Position numbers and translations under genes: made by a program
In this document: positions 37,668 to 48,706 of the stretch, piece by piece
How the letters are laid out: every line of letters begins with the position of its first letter
Position numbering within the stretch: the first letter of the stretch is position 1
The notes under the pieces: model-generated
The model's input: only the letters and a program-made list of their open reading frames with translations
What the model was told of the DNA's origin: nothing
The model's database searches: none
Source of the DNA: Mesorhizobium sp. M2A.F.Ca.ET.046.03.2.1
GTDB lineage: Bacteria; Pseudomonadota; Alphaproteobacteria; Rhizobiales; Rhizobiaceae
Direction: 5' to 3'
Length of the DNA: 64,000 bases
Assembly (NCBI RefSeq): GCF_003952425.1
Contig: NZ_CP034449.1
Coordinates: forward strand, 3,472,001-3,536,000

Positions 37668-37800
37668 GCCTTGATGGTCGGCCTTTGCTCGCAGCAGCGC
37701 CTTAGGTTGGGCGAAGGCGTTCTCAATCGGATTGAAGTCGGGACTGTAGGGCGGCAGGTAGAGCAGGCTCGCCTGCGGCCTCAATCGCGCCGCGCAGGGT
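37668..37800 (-). pseudogene. IS630-type transposase C-terminal fragment
   Basis: Minus-strand ASLLYLPPYSPDFNPIENAFAQPKALLRAKAD is the DDE-superfamily C-terminal motif (LPPYSPDLNPIE) of IS630/ISRj-type transposases. Only about 40 codons remain, abutting the IS3 element. Confidence 0.7.
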
Positions 37801-38289
37801 TCTCCAGGCGGATGTCGCCAATGTCAAATTTGCTGGCATCCATGTCGCCCTCGCTTTCTGGTTCGAGATCGGAAAATCGCCGAATAATCAGCACATCAAC
37901 CTGCGCCTGAAGGAGCTCACTGCCACTTTCGGCTGGCGGGGTGTGCCGCCCCACAATTAGAATGTCAATTGTCGTGCCAACCGCACAAGCGAAGGCCAGA
38001 AAGCCAACATGTGTTCTGCGGCTTAATTAAGAGTCAGCCGATGTCGGCCGAACATCACCTTGTCTCGAAGTCGACGATCCGACAGCAGATTGCGAAAGTT
38101 GGCGCGATGCGAAACAAACTGCTGAAGCGCTCAACTTTTATTGATCACGCGTGTTGGACGCGACGCACTCCCGTTCCAATCGGGCTGAGCGCAAATTCTC
38201 CCGGTTCACAAAACTGAGTCGCTGGAGTAGTGGGGGCGCAGAGAAATCTCCGGTCGCAGCCTTACCCGGTCAAAACAAGGATACCAATG
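37801..38289. other. Gap before queC
   Basis: A plus-strand stretch (DVANVKFAGIHVALAFWFEIGK, 37812-37880) looks protein-like but has no family I can name. The rest shows no gene. No -24/-12 or nod box seen upstream of queC. Confidence 0.35.
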
Positions 38290-38988
38290 ATGAAGACTCT
38301 CGCCGTCTGCTCTGGCGGATTGGACTCCGTTTCCCTTGCTCACATGGTGGCAGCGGAGCACGAACTCACCGGCCTTCTATCTTTCGACTATGGCCAACGG
38401 CACAGGAAGGAATTGGGCTTCGCCGCTCTTTGCGCGCAGCGACTGAAGGTCCCGCACCAGATCATCGACATCGGCGAAATTGGCCGTGGCCTTTCCGGCT
38501 CAGCGCTGACTAGCAGTATCGACGTGCCGGACGGCCACTACGCCGAAGACACGATGAAGATTACGGTGGTGCCGAACCGCAATGCCATCATGTTGGCAAT
38601 CGCCTTCGGTCTCGCCGCCGCCCACAGCGCCGAAGCGGTGGCGGCGGCCGTGCATGGTGGGGACCATTTCATCTATCCCGATTGCCGTCCGGCCTTCATT
38701 GAAGCTTTCCAGACAATGCAAGACCGCGCGCTCGACGGCTATGCGCAGATACGCCTCTATGCACCGTATGTGAATCTCGGAAAAGCTGACATTGTTGCGG
38801 ATGGCGCAAGATACGGCACCCCGTTTGCTGAGACCTGGTCCTGTTACAAGGGCGGCGTGCGTCACTGCGGACGATGCGGGACCTGCGTCGAGCGGCGCGA
38901 AGCGTTCCATCTCGCCGGGCACGCTGATCCCACCGACTACGAGGACGCCGATTTCTGGCTTGAGGCGCTGCGCAGGAGGCGCGCGTAA
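38290..38988 (+). CDS. queC: QueC, 7-cyano-7-deazaguanine synthase
   Basis: A 232-residue PP-loop ATPase: CSGGLDSVSLAH (SGGxDS loop), FDYGQRHRKELGFAA, VHGGDHFIYPDCRPAFI, and the zinc knuckle C-x8-C-x2-C-x2-C in WSCYKGGVRHCGRCGTC. It converts carboxy-deazaguanine to preQ0. An alternative start three bases upstream (38287) exists; AAGGA precedes. First gene of queC-queD-queE with overlapping junctions. Confidence 0.95.
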   Translation: MKTLAVCSGGLDSVSLAHMVAAEHELTGLLSFDYGQRHRKELGFAALCAQRLKVPHQIIDIGEIGRGLSGSALTSSIDVPDGHYAEDTMKITVVPNRNAIMLAIAFGLAAAHSAEAVAAAVHGGDHFIYPDCRPAFIEAFQTMQDRALDGYAQIRLYAPYVNLGKADIVADGARYGTPFAETWSCYKGGVRHCGRCGTCVERREAFHLAGHADPTDYEDADFWLEALRRRRA

Positions 38989-39344
38989 TGTTCCACATCA
39001 CCAAGGAATTCCACTTCTCGGCCTCGCATCAGCTCACCTCCTTGCCTCCCAACCATCAATGCGCGCGCCTGCACGGGCATAACTATGTCGTCGTAGTGGA
39101 GCTGTCGGCCAAGGAACTGGACGCCCACGGCTTCGTGCGCGACTATCACGATCTGGCGCCGCTCAAACGCTACATTGACGAGAGCTTCGACCATCGGCAC
39201 CTCAACGACGTGCTGGGACATGAGAAGGTCACGGCGGAATGCCTGGCCAGACATTTCTATGAATGGTGCAAGGCACGTCTGCCGCAGACCGCGGCCGTGC
39301 GCGTTAGCGAAACACCGAAAACTTGGGCGGAATACCGTCCGTGA
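38988..39344 (+). CDS. queD: QueD, 6-carboxytetrahydropterin synthase
   Basis: A 118-residue PTPS-family enzyme: zinc histidines in FSASHQL and LHGHNY, the catalytic Cys in [10 protein letters not shown], and [26 protein letters not shown]. It acts after GTP cyclohydrolase I in the preQ0 route. Its ATG shares a base with the queC stop (TAATG), so translation is coupled. Confidence 0.95.
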   Translation: MFHITKEFHFSASHQLTSLPPNHQCARLHGHNYVVVVELSAKELDAHGFVRDYHDLAPLKRYIDESFDHRHLNDVLGHEKVTAECLARHFYEWCKARLPQTAAVRVSETPKTWAEYRP

Positions 39345-40075
39345 CCGACATGCATCCCGCAATCCGTGTGAGCGAGATATTCGGGCCGACTATCCAGGGC
39401 GAGGGCGTGCTCATCGGCTTGCCGACGGTGTTCATCAGAACCGGCGGATGTGATTATCGCTGTTCATGGTGCGACAGCCTTCACGCGGTGGACAATCAGT
39501 ATCGCCATGAATGGCTACCGATGCCGATCGATGCCGTGTGGCAAACCGTCCATGCGCTTTCCGGCGGCAGGCCGGTTATGGTCTCCTTGTCAGGCGGCAA
39601 CCCGGCCATTCAGCCGTTCGGTCCCCTCATAGAACGCGGCCATCGCGAGGGCTATCGTTTTGCACTGGAAACGCAGGGTTCCGTGGTGAGGGAGTGGTTT
39701 GCGGATCTTGACGTGCTGACCCTTAGCCCAAAGCCGCCGTCCAGCGAGATGACCACCCGTTGGGCTGCGTTTGATGCATGCCTCGAAGCGGCGCAAGAGA
39801 AGCCGCAAATCGTGCTCAAGCTCGTCGTTTTCGACGAGAGTGACTATGCCTACGCCAAAGAAGTCGCGGCGAGATATCCGCACCTTCCGATCTATCTGCA
39901 ACCCGGCAATCACACGCCGCCGCGCCCTGGCAGTGAAGACGCCTCTGTCGACTTGGACGGAATAATGATGCGAATGGAATGGCTTGTCGAAAGGGTGACT
40001 AGCGACAGGTGGTTCGAAGCCCGCGTGTTGCCGCAGCTGCACGTTCTGCTTTGGGGTAACAAGAGGGCGGTCTAG
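39341..40075 (+). CDS. queE: QueE, 7-carboxy-7-deazaguanine synthase
   Basis: A 244-residue radical SAM enzyme: [20 protein letters not shown], the cluster motif CDYRCSWC, and [16 protein letters not shown] start at GTG 39341, overlapping the queD stop (GTGA); ATG 39350 is an alternative. It makes carboxy-deazaguanine from carboxy-tetrahydropterin. Its 3' end is repeated at 41741-41943. Confidence 0.95.
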   Translation: MTDMHPAIRVSEIFGPTIQGEGVLIGLPTVFIRTGGCDYRCSWCDSLHAVDNQYRHEWLPMPIDAVWQTVHALSGGRPVMVSLSGGNPAIQPFGPLIERGHREGYRFALETQGSVVREWFADLDVLTLSPKPPSSEMTTRWAAFDACLEAAQEKPQIVLKLVVFDESDYAYAKEVAARYPHLPIYLQPGNHTPPRPGSEDASVDLDGIMMRMEWLVERVTSDRWFEARVLPQLHVLLWGNKRAV

Positions 40076-40845
40076 TCTGCGGCTTGCGTCGCACCGGAAG
40101 GCCGGGCTCCAACGGCTTGGCAGGCTCTCTTCGCGTGCCGAGTACAGCCGAGCTTTGTTCGCGTCAGCGGTCTCGCGATTGTGCGGCTGGAAACCGCCCG
40201 GACACCCCGCTGCCGGCGTGTGTCACCTTGACTCCGATGAGCTGTCGTCACGCAAAGTTGAAATCCGCAAGAACTGGCCTTCTCGCCCCACCTGCTCCGT
40301 CGCAAGCACGTCATCCCCTCATCCTTGTCCAGCTCTTATCGATGTATCTCATTGTCCGGCCTGACGCACGACTGTCAGCATGGGAATGCATCCATTGCGC
40401 AAATGCCTTCCATAAAGAAGATCGATTTCCTCACTGGCCCAACGTGAAATATAGCAACGTTTTCGTGGCGTGGGTCGGCTGCGTCGGGAGTAGCGATGAA
40501 AACGTATTAGGGTCGCCTGCGTCTCCTTGGGCAGCGAGTGTAAAGTATAGCGATGCGGCCTCCGGCGCGAACGGCAGCCGCGCAGTGATCACCTTCGCCT
40601 GTGCCTTTGCGGCGGGGGTCAAGCGCTGGTCTGCTCAAATTTTTTATCGTTTAGCTGGTTGAAACTGCTCCCGTTGCGGGCTGCAGAAGCCGGCCAGCCG
40701 AGAAACGGCAGCCGCACTTATGAAAGCACGCCAAGGCATGCGGGCATCTATCAGTTGCAAAGGACAATACTGGCCGCGCCGATTGGCCATCACGCGTCCA
40801 TTAGGGCAGCCACCAACATCAGTTCGCAAGAGGAGCAAAAGTAAT
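40076..40845. other. Gap between queE and carbonic anhydrase gene
   Basis: 770 bases without a recognised gene. No exact TGT-N10-ACA and no convincing GG-N10-GC element was found before the carbonic anhydrase gene. AGAGGAGCAAAAGT just before 40846 is its ribosome-binding site. Confidence 0.4.
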
Positions 40846-41598
40846 ATGTATCGTCGTCACCTGATCAAAGGGTTGGTTGCGCTCGGCGCATGCCGGATTT
40901 GCGTTCAAGCCGCCCAAGCGACCAGTGCCCATTGGGGGTACACCGGTCCGGTCGGACCGGAGCACTGGGCTGATCTGGATAAGGAAAATTTCGTATGCTC
41001 TGCCGGCACGCAGCAATCGCCGATCAATATCAACAGCGCGGTCAAGGCGGATATCCCGCATATCGCCATCGGCTGGCACAAGGGCGGCGGCAATATGGTG
41101 AACAACGGCCACACCATTCAAATCAATATGCCACAAGGCAGCACGCTGACCCGCAGCGATCGTGTCTACGAACTGGTACAGTTCCATTTCCATGCGCCAA
41201 GCGAACATCACGTGGCGGGCAAGAGCTTCCCGATGGAGGTGCATTTCGTTCACAAGGACACGCAAAGTGGTACTCTGGGCGTGCTGGGCGTCTTTTTAAC
41301 GCCCGGCGCGACAAATGCCAGCTTTGCTGCCCTTGCTGCGGCCTTTCCCGAACTGCCGAATGGGGAGGTGACGATCGACGAGGTGAATCCCAACTGGCTT
41401 CTGCCAGCCTCGCTTGGCTATTGGACTTATGAGGGCTCACTGACGACGCCGCCGTGCACCGAAAACGTCGAGTGGATGGTGGCGATGGAACCGGTTGACG
41501 TTGATCCGGCAGACATCCAGCGATTTGCCTCCCTCTACCCGTCGAACGCGCGCCCTATTCATTCACCCAATCGACGCTTCATCCTGCGCCAGAGTTGA
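40846..41598 (+). CDS. Periplasmic alpha-carbonic anhydrase
   Basis: A 250-residue alpha-type carbonic anhydrase. The N-terminus MYRRHLIKGLVALGACRICV is a signal peptide with a twin-arginine start, cleaved near VQAAQA, so export is expected. HWGY, AGTQQSPININ, the zinc histidines in QFHFHAPSEHHV and MEVHFVH, and GSLTTPPCTENVEW complete the family signature. It interconverts CO2 and bicarbonate. An alpha-carbonic anhydrase on the M. loti symbiosis island is expressed in nodules; this is likely its orthologue. Start set at the ATG after GAGGAG, not at an upstream ATG that adds 42 unrelated residues. Confidence 0.93.
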   Translation: MYRRHLIKGLVALGACRICVQAAQATSAHWGYTGPVGPEHWADLDKENFVCSAGTQQSPININSAVKADIPHIAIGWHKGGGNMVNNGHTIQINMPQGSTLTRSDRVYELVQFHFHAPSEHHVAGKSFPMEVHFVHKDTQSGTLGVLGVFLTPGATNASFAALAAAFPELPNGEVTIDEVNPNWLLPASLGYWTYEGSLTTPPCTENVEWMVAMEPVDVDPADIQRFASLYPSNARPIHSPNRRFILRQS

Positions 41599-41740
41599 GC
41601 GCCGCCCCAGCGGTTCCGCACGGTCCAACATTCTTGGCACAAGTTGGCGCGAAGCCTCCTCTTCCGGTCTGGCGGTCTGACGGCGCTCCCCAAGCTGGCT
41701 AGTCTAAATGATAGGGATTCGGTGCCGACACCACTCGTCC

Positions 41741-41943
41741 CAAAGACGTCGCGGCGAGGTTTGTCTGCAACCCGGCAATCACACGCCGCCCCGCCGTGGT
41801 AATGAAGACGTCTCTGTCGAGTCCGACGGAATATGATGCGCATGGAATCGCTGGTAGAAAAGGTGACCAGCGACAGGTGGTTCGAAGCCCGCGTCTTGCC
41901 GCAGCTGCACGTTCTACTCTGGGGTAACAAGAGGGTGGTGTAT
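41741..41943 (+). repeat. Second copy of the queE 3' end
   Basis: About 200 bases closely matching 39860-40075 of queE (for example GCAACCCGGCAATCACACGC, GTGGTTCGAAGCCCGCGT and GGGGTAACAAGAGGG), with a small deletion and a one-base shift that break the frame. The two copies bracket the carbonic anhydrase gene. Confidence 0.85.
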
Positions 41944-42797
41944 ACCTTCTCCTAGCTTCGCCGCCAACTACTCGGTTTTCCGAATTGCTCTCTATATTCT
42001 TGAAGACGATGCGTTCGTTAAAGACATGTGCTGCGCACCTGGTGTAAAAGCTGCTCTCATCATGCAGAGGTCAAGCCAGTCGGGCTCATCCGAGGCTATG
42101 GCCGTGAGCACTGTTCAGTTCGGCAGAGAGGGCGCTTTTGTACACACTTTGCGATCGTGGCGGCCCCGTGGGCAGATCTGCAAGCTGCCGCGACACTAAC
42201 CTCTCGAAGCCCGCCCGCCCGCCTGTTGATGCGTGTCTCCCAGTAAGATTCCTGTCCAAGAACGTGATAATCTTCTTGCCAGTGTTGTAGCTGATGTTGC
42301 CCTTGATGCCGCAGCCTACCGCGGCGGGACCAAACTCAATGGCAAGCAGGCCGGCTAGGATCGTGCAGCCAGTCGCGAGCCTCGCCCACAACGGGGTCTC
42401 ACGCGCATGAGGGCGCCGACCATGGGTTCGGCGGTTCGTACGCGTATAACACGTATCTTTCTGAAAAAATCAATGCTCTCGGCTAAGCTACTGAATTATT
42501 TGGCTTCCATATAGCGCGTCGGCGGAACCAACTTGTAGACGGGCTATGAAAGGTTAAGCGCGGATGTCTATCGGCCGCCGGCGTTCCCGCTCTGTAAGCC
42601 TGCCTGAACTACCCGCGCCGCGGTCAAGCCCCAGGCTCCTGCTCATCCAGCGACCGCCCGATCAATGGCAGGCTGGAAAGACAAGAGCCGATGTCTTCCG
42701 ATGGTCTCGCCATCAGCTTTGGGCTAACTTCCCCATTCTCCCGCTTCGAGCTCGACACACGGCGGTTTGGATGGCGCACGACAATCTGTGTCGGCTT
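41944..42797. other. Decayed region upstream of nifH
   Basis: Plus strand 42030-42090 reads RTWCKSCSHHAEVKPVGLI, a zinc-knuckle-like piece of a small conserved rhizobial protein. Minus strand 42390-42240 reads VGCGIKGNISYNTGKKI, resembling a C-terminal motif of thermonuclease-like/excalibur proteins. Both are short relics. No intact gene. Confidence 0.4.
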
Positions 42798-42813
42798 TGT
42801 CGTGTCCGTGACA
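42798..42813. promoter_or_regulatory. NifA site for nifH
   Basis: TGTCGTGTCCGTGACA, exact TGT-N10-ACA, 90 bp upstream of the nifH -24 element. A partial second TGT (42788) lies beside it. Confidence 0.9.
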
Positions 42814-42903
42814 GACGCCTGAAAGGCCCGTTCGCGCGTTTTGCCGCCGTCTAAGCGGCTGGAATTTAATGACAAAGTTTTTTCTGGGATCGGCCGATCA
42901 CGC

Positions 42904-42919
42904 TGGTACGCTTTTTGCG
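42904..42919 (+). promoter_or_regulatory. Sigma-54 promoter of nifHDKENX
   Basis: TGGTACGCTTTTTGCG: GG-N10-GC with TTGC. It ends 87 bp upstream of the nifH ATG. Confidence 0.9.
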
Positions 42920-42985
42920 ATGCTTGGTGTGAGGCGGCACGAGCTGCCTATCGGCACTTGTGTCGCGGGCAGTCGCGATGATTAG

Positions 42986-43900
<915 letters not shown>

Positions 43901-43987
43901 TGACATTAGCGCTGCCATGAATCGGCGCGCCTTGCAGAGAACGGCGCCTATTCTTTGAGGCGTCACCCAACCTTGAAAGGGGGACTC

Positions 43988-45490
43988 ATGAGCCGGGAAT
44001 ACGAGAATGACGGTGCTCTTCATGCGAAGCTTATCGAAGAGGTGCTGTCGCATTATCCCGACAAGGCGGCGAAGCGCCGCAAGAAGCACCTCAACGTCGC
44101 AAAGAGCGGCAACGAGGCTGGCGGGGAAAGCGAGGTCCTTTCCGAATGCGACGTCAAATCGAACATCAAGTCCATTCCCGGGGTGATGACGATTCGCGGC
44201 TGTGCATATGCTGGTTCGAAAGGCGTGGTGTGGGGGCCAGTCAAGGATATGGTCCATATCTCGCACGGCCCGGTCGGCTGCGGCCAATATTCTTGGTCGC
44301 AGCGCCGCAACTACTACGTCGGTACAACGGGCGTCGACACGTTCGGGACAATGCAGTTCACCTCCGATTTCCAGGAGAAGGACATCGTCTTCGGCGGCGA
44401 CAAGAAGCTGGAACAGATCATTGACGAGATTGAAGTCTTGTTTCCGCTCAACAACGGCATCACCGTGCAGTCCGAATGCCCTATCGGCCTGATTGGCGAT
44501 GACACCGAGGCCGTTTCTCGCAAAAAGACCAAGGAGTATGACAAGACGATCGTGCCGGTACGCTGCGAGGGCTTCCGCGGCGTCTCGCAGTCGCTTGGCC
44601 ACCACATCGCCAATGATGCAATCCGGGATTGGGTCTTCGACAAAAAGGATGTCAAGTTCGAGGCCGGCCCCTACGACGTCAACGTCATCGGCGACTACAA
44701 TATCGGCGGCGATGCCTGGGCCTCGCGCATACTGCTTGAGGAGATAGGGCTGCGCGTGGTTGGCAACTGGTCGGGTGACGCCACACTCGCAGAGATCGAG
44801 CGCGCCCCGAAGGCTAAGCTCAATCTTATCCACTGCTACCGGTCGATGAATTACATCTGTCGGCATATGGAGGAAAAGTATGGCGTCGCCTGGATGGAGT
44901 ACAATTTCTTCGGTCCCTCCCAGATCGAAGCCTCTCTGCGCAACATAGCCAAGCATTTTGGGCCGGAAATCGAGGAGAAGACCGAAAAGGTCATTGCCAA
45001 GTACAGGCCGCTTGTTGATGCGGTCATCGCCAAGTACCTGTCGCGCCTGGAAGGAAATACCGTGATGCTCTATGTGGGCGGCCTGCGCCCCCGCCACGTC
45101 GTCACGGCCTACGAGGACCTCGGCATGGTCATCGTGGGCACCGGCTATGAATTCGCCCACAGCGACGACTATCAGCGCACCGGCCACTACGTGAAGAACG
45201 GCACGCTGATCTACGATGACGTGACCGGCTATGAGTTGGAGAAATTCATCGAAGGGATTCGCCCAAATCTGGTCGGCTCGGGAATCAAAGAAAAATACCC
45301 GGTGCAGAAGATGGGCATACCGTTCCGCCAGATGCATTCCTGGGATTATTCAGGCCCGTATCACGGCTACGATGGCTTTGCCATTTTCGCACGTGATGTG
45401 GATCTCGCCATTAACAACCCGGTCTGGGACCTATTCCACGCGCCTTGGAAAAGAAGCCGGGGCGATGAGCGGGCGATGGCTGCCGAATAA
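43988..45490 (+). CDS. nifD: NifD, MoFe protein alpha subunit
   Basis: A 500-residue protein with P-cluster cysteines in [11 protein letters not shown] (Cys72), [10 protein letters not shown] and [11 protein letters not shown], the FeMo-co Cys in [13 protein letters not shown] and the FeMo-co His in [15 protein letters not shown]. Start at ATG 43988 after GAAAGGGGGA, rather than 11 codons upstream. It lies 87 bp after nifH. Confidence 0.98.
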   Translation: MSREYENDGALHAKLIEEVLSHYPDKAAKRRKKHLNVAKSGNEAGGESEVLSECDVKSNIKSIPGVMTIRGCAYAGSKGVVWGPVKDMVHISHGPVGCGQYSWSQRRNYYVGTTGVDTFGTMQFTSDFQEKDIVFGGDKKLEQIIDEIEVLFPLNNGITVQSECPIGLIGDDTEAVSRKKTKEYDKTIVPVRCEGFRGVSQSLGHHIANDAIRDWVFDKKDVKFEAGPYDVNVIGDYNIGGDAWASRILLEEIGLRVVGNWSGDATLAEIERAPKAKLNLIHCYRSMNYICRHMEEKYGVAWMEYNFFGPSQIEASLRNIAKHFGPEIEEKTEKVIAKYRPLVDAVIAKYLSRLEGNTVMLYVGGLRPRHVVTAYEDLGMVIVGTGYEFAHSDDYQRTGHYVKNGTLIYDDVTGYELEKFIEGIRPNLVGSGIKEKYPVQKMGIPFRQMHSWDYSGPYHGYDGFAIFARDVDLAINNPVWDLFHAPWKRSRGDERAMAAE

Positions 45491-45619
45491 ACATTTGCTT
45501 CAGCCCCAGTCTCCCACTGAGACGGTGAACTCCCGCGGCCTCTGATCCGCCGGAGCCTGGAACGTCTTGACGTCCTGAGCTGCCGTCCCGCGCAGCCAGA
45601 TGCAAAAGAGGTAATCATC

Positions 45620-47161
45620 ATGCCGCAGTCGGCTGAAAAAATTCTCGATCACGCTCCCCTGTTCCGCGAGCCGGAATACAGAAAGATGCTCGCTGAGAAG
45701 AAGCTAAACTTCGAATGTCCGCACCCCGATGAAATCATTTCCGATCAGCGCGATTTCACCCAGACGTGGGAATACCGCGAAAAGAACCTCGCCCGCAAAG
45801 CGCTTGTCGTGAACCCGGCCAAGGCCTGCCAGCCGCTGGGTGCGGTATTCGCTGCCGCCGGCTTCGAGCGAACCATGTCCTTCGTCCACGGCAGCCAAGG
45901 TTGCGTCGCCTATTACCGCTCGCACCTGTCGCGCCATTTCAAGGAGCCTGCCGCGGCGGTCTCCTCCTCAATGACCGAGGATGCGGCGGTGTTTGGCGGC
46001 CTGAAGAACATGGTCGACGGGCTCGCCAACACCTACCAGCTCTACGACCCCAAGATGATTGCCGTGTCGACGACCTGTATGGCAGAGGTCATTGGCGACG
46101 ACCTGCACAGCTTCATCCAGAACGCCAAGGACGAAGATTCAGTCCCGCGCGACTTCGACGTGCCCTTTGCCCACACCCCGGCCTTCGTTGGCAGTCATGT
46201 CGACGGCTATGACAACATGGTCAAAGGCATTTTGGAGCACTTCTGGAAAGGTCAGGAGCGTACGCAAATCGAAGGAACCATCAACATCATTCCGGGCTTC
46301 GACGGCTTCTGCGTCGGCAACAACCGGGAGCTCAAGCGCCTGCTCGATGTAATGGGCGTGTCCTATACATTGATCCAGGATGCCTCTGACCAGTTCGATA
46401 CGCCTTCGGACGGTGAATACCGCATGTATGACGGGGGCACGAAGATCAACGAGGTGAAGAAGGCCCTCAACGCCGAGGCAACGCTTTCGCTGCAGCATCA
46501 CAACACCCGAAAGACACTGGGCTATTGCGAGGAGGTCGGGCAGGCGACGGCCTCGTTCCACTATCCGCTCGGCGTTCAGGCGACGGACGAATTCCTGATG
46601 GAGGTCGCGGCGATTTCCGGCAAGGAGATTCCCGAGGCAATTCGCCTCGAGCGCGGCCGACTGGTAGACGCCATGGCGGACAGCCAATCCTGGTTGCATG
46701 GTAAGAAATACGCCATCTACGGTGATCCCGACTTCGTTCACGCAATGGCCCGCTTTGTCATGGAGACCGGCGGCGAGCCAACCCATTGCCTCGCCACCAA
46801 TGGCACCTCGGCATGGGAAGCCGATTTGAAGAAGCTGCTAGCATCCTCGCCTTTCGGCAAGGCTGCCCAGGTTTGGGCGGGCAAGGACCTGTGGGCGCTG
46901 CGCTCACTGCTCTTTACCGAGCCGGTGGACCTTTTGATCGGCAATTCCTACGGCAAGTACCTGGAGCGCGACACCGGAACACCGCTGATCCGGCTGATGT
47001 TTCCGATCTTCGATCGGCACCATCATCACCGCTTTGCGCTCTTTGGCTACCAGGGAGCGTTGCGCGTGCTGACGACGATCCTCGACAAGATCTTCGACAA
47101 ACTCGATCGCGAGACGAGCGAGACGGGTGTGACGGATTATTCCTATGACCTCACGCGCTAA
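45620..47161 (+). CDS. nifK: NifK, MoFe protein beta subunit
   Basis: A 513-residue protein: P-cluster cysteines in [28 protein letters not shown] and [26 protein letters not shown] and [19 protein letters not shown] near the C-terminus. Forms the alpha2beta2 MoFe protein with NifD. A 129-bp leader with AGAGGTAATC precedes it. Confidence 0.98.
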   Translation: MPQSAEKILDHAPLFREPEYRKMLAEKKLNFECPHPDEIISDQRDFTQTWEYREKNLARKALVVNPAKACQPLGAVFAAAGFERTMSFVHGSQGCVAYYRSHLSRHFKEPAAAVSSSMTEDAAVFGGLKNMVDGLANTYQLYDPKMIAVSTTCMAEVIGDDLHSFIQNAKDEDSVPRDFDVPFAHTPAFVGSHVDGYDNMVKGILEHFWKGQERTQIEGTINIIPGFDGFCVGNNRELKRLLDVMGVSYTLIQDASDQFDTPSDGEYRMYDGGTKINEVKKALNAEATLSLQHHNTRKTLGYCEEVGQATASFHYPLGVQATDEFLMEVAAISGKEIPEAIRLERGRLVDAMADSQSWLHGKKYAIYGDPDFVHAMARFVMETGGEPTHCLATNGTSAWEADLKKLLASSPFGKAAQVWAGKDLWALRSLLFTEPVDLLIGNSYGKYLERDTGTPLIRLMFPIFDRHHHHRFALFGYQGALRVLTTILDKIFDKLDRETSETGVTDYSYDLTR

Positions 47162-47222
47162 GAGCCGTGGCCGGCTTTTCGCCGAGGCCATTCCTTGCCC
47201 AATGGACTGGGGAGGCTGAGCA

Positions 47223-48698
47223 ATGTCCTCCCTCAGCGCCAAAATCAAGGACGCCTTCGATGAGCCCGCCTGCGATAAGAACCGTGGCAAAGATGCCAAG
47301 GCGCGCAAGGAGGGCTGCTCGAAGTCGCTGACACCAGGGGCGGCAGCCGGCGGCTGCGCCTTTGACGGAGCCAAGATCGTCCTGCAGCCGATCACCGACG
47401 TTGCGCATCTGGTCCATGCGCCGCTCGCCTGCGAGGGCAATTCTTGGGACAACCGTGGTGCGGTTTCGTCAGGGCCGACCTTGTGGCGGACAAGCTTCAC
47501 GACCGACCTCACCGAACTCGACCTTGTGATGGGGCAGGGCGAGCGGAAACTCTTCAAGGCGATCCGCGAGATCAAGCACACATACGCGCCGCCGGCGATC
47601 TTCGTCTACTCGACTTGCGTAACGGCGCTGATCGGTGACGACATCGAGGCCGTGTGCAAACGCGCCACGGAAAAGTTCGGTTTGGCCGTGGTGCCGATCA
47701 ATGCGCCTGGCCTGGCAGGCTCCAAGAACCTCGGCAATAAGCTCGCCGCCGAGGCGTTGCTCGATCATGTCATCGGCACGGTCGAACCCGACGACCCCGG
47801 ACCCTACGACATCAACATCCTTGGCGAATTCAACCTCTCGGGCGAATTCTGGCTTGTAAAGCCGCTCCTCGATCGGCTCGGGATCCGGGTGCGCGCCTGC
47901 ATTCCCGGCGATGCGCGTTACCGCGACATTGCTTCCGCGCACCGCGCCCGGGCGGCAATGATGGTGTGCTCGACCGCGCTGATCAGTCTTGCCCGCAAGA
48001 TGGAGGAGCGCTGGGACATCCCGTTCTTCGAGGGCTCCTTCTATGGCATCTCCGACACATCGCAAGCTCTTCGAAACCTTGTCAGGCTGCTGGTGAGGAA
48101 GGGCGCCGATCCGGAGATCCTCGAGCGCACAGAGACGCTGATCGCGCAGCAGGAGGCGATCGCGTGGAAGAAACTCGAATCCTACCGGCAAAGGCTCCAA
48201 GGCAAGCGCGTGCTGCTCAACACAGGCGGTGTGAAGTCCTGGTCGGTTGTCCATGCGCTGATGGAGATCGGAATCGAGATCGTCGGCACCTCGATCAAGA
48301 AATCTACGGTGCAGGACAAGGAGCGCATCAAACAAGTTCTCAAGCACGACAAGCACATGTTCGAATCCATGGCTGCGAGCGAGCTGTACGCCATGCTCTC
48401 TGAACACAGGGCCGATATCATGCTGTCGGGCGGTCGCACGCAATTCATTGCGCTCAAGGCCAAGACGCCCTGGCTCGATATCAACCAGGAGCGCCAGCAT
48501 CCTTATGCCGGCTATGACGGCATGGTGGAACTCGTACGCCAGATCGACCTCGCCATTCACAATCCGATCTGGTCTCAGGTGCGCCAGCCGGCCCCGTGGG
48601 ATTGCCAGCCTGAGCTGATAGGCGAATTGCCGTGCACGAGGAACGAGACCGCGTACCTGTTTGATGAATTCGCCTGCGCGACGGCACACGAGTGTTGA
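47223..48698 (+). CDS. nifE: NifE, FeMo-co scaffold
   Basis: A 491-residue NifD paralogue: GGCAFDGAKIVLQPITDVAH, HAPLACEGNSWDNRG and VYSTCVTALIGDD carry the cluster cysteines. With NifN it forms the scaffold on which NifB-co becomes FeMo-co. The FeMo-co His position of NifD is not conserved, as usual. Its stop overlaps the GTG that opens the nifN frame, but nifN more likely starts 8 bases later. Confidence 0.97.
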   Translation: MSSLSAKIKDAFDEPACDKNRGKDAKARKEGCSKSLTPGAAAGGCAFDGAKIVLQPITDVAHLVHAPLACEGNSWDNRGAVSSGPTLWRTSFTTDLTELDLVMGQGERKLFKAIREIKHTYAPPAIFVYSTCVTALIGDDIEAVCKRATEKFGLAVVPINAPGLAGSKNLGNKLAAEALLDHVIGTVEPDDPGPYDINILGEFNLSGEFWLVKPLLDRLGIRVRACIPGDARYRDIASAHRARAAMMVCSTALISLARKMEERWDIPFFEGSFYGISDTSQALRNLVRLLVRKGADPEILERTETLIAQQEAIAWKKLESYRQRLQGKRVLLNTGGVKSWSVVHALMEIGIEIVGTSIKKSTVQDKERIKQVLKHDKHMFESMAASELYAMLSEHRADIMLSGGRTQFIALKAKTPWLDINQERQHPYAGYDGMVELVRQIDLAIHNPIWSQVRQPAPWDCQPELIGELPCTRNETAYLFDEFACATAHEC

Positions 48699-48706
48699 GG
48701 CGACCG

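Noticed and set aside
40740..40845. Possible -24/-12 promoter before the carbonic anhydrase gene
   Set aside because: TGG-like strings exist but none has GG-N10-GC; regulation cannot be read from the sequence.
47469..48689. 406-codon minus-strand frame over nifE
   Set aside because: Antisense shadow of nifE with low-complexity composition and no family resemblance.
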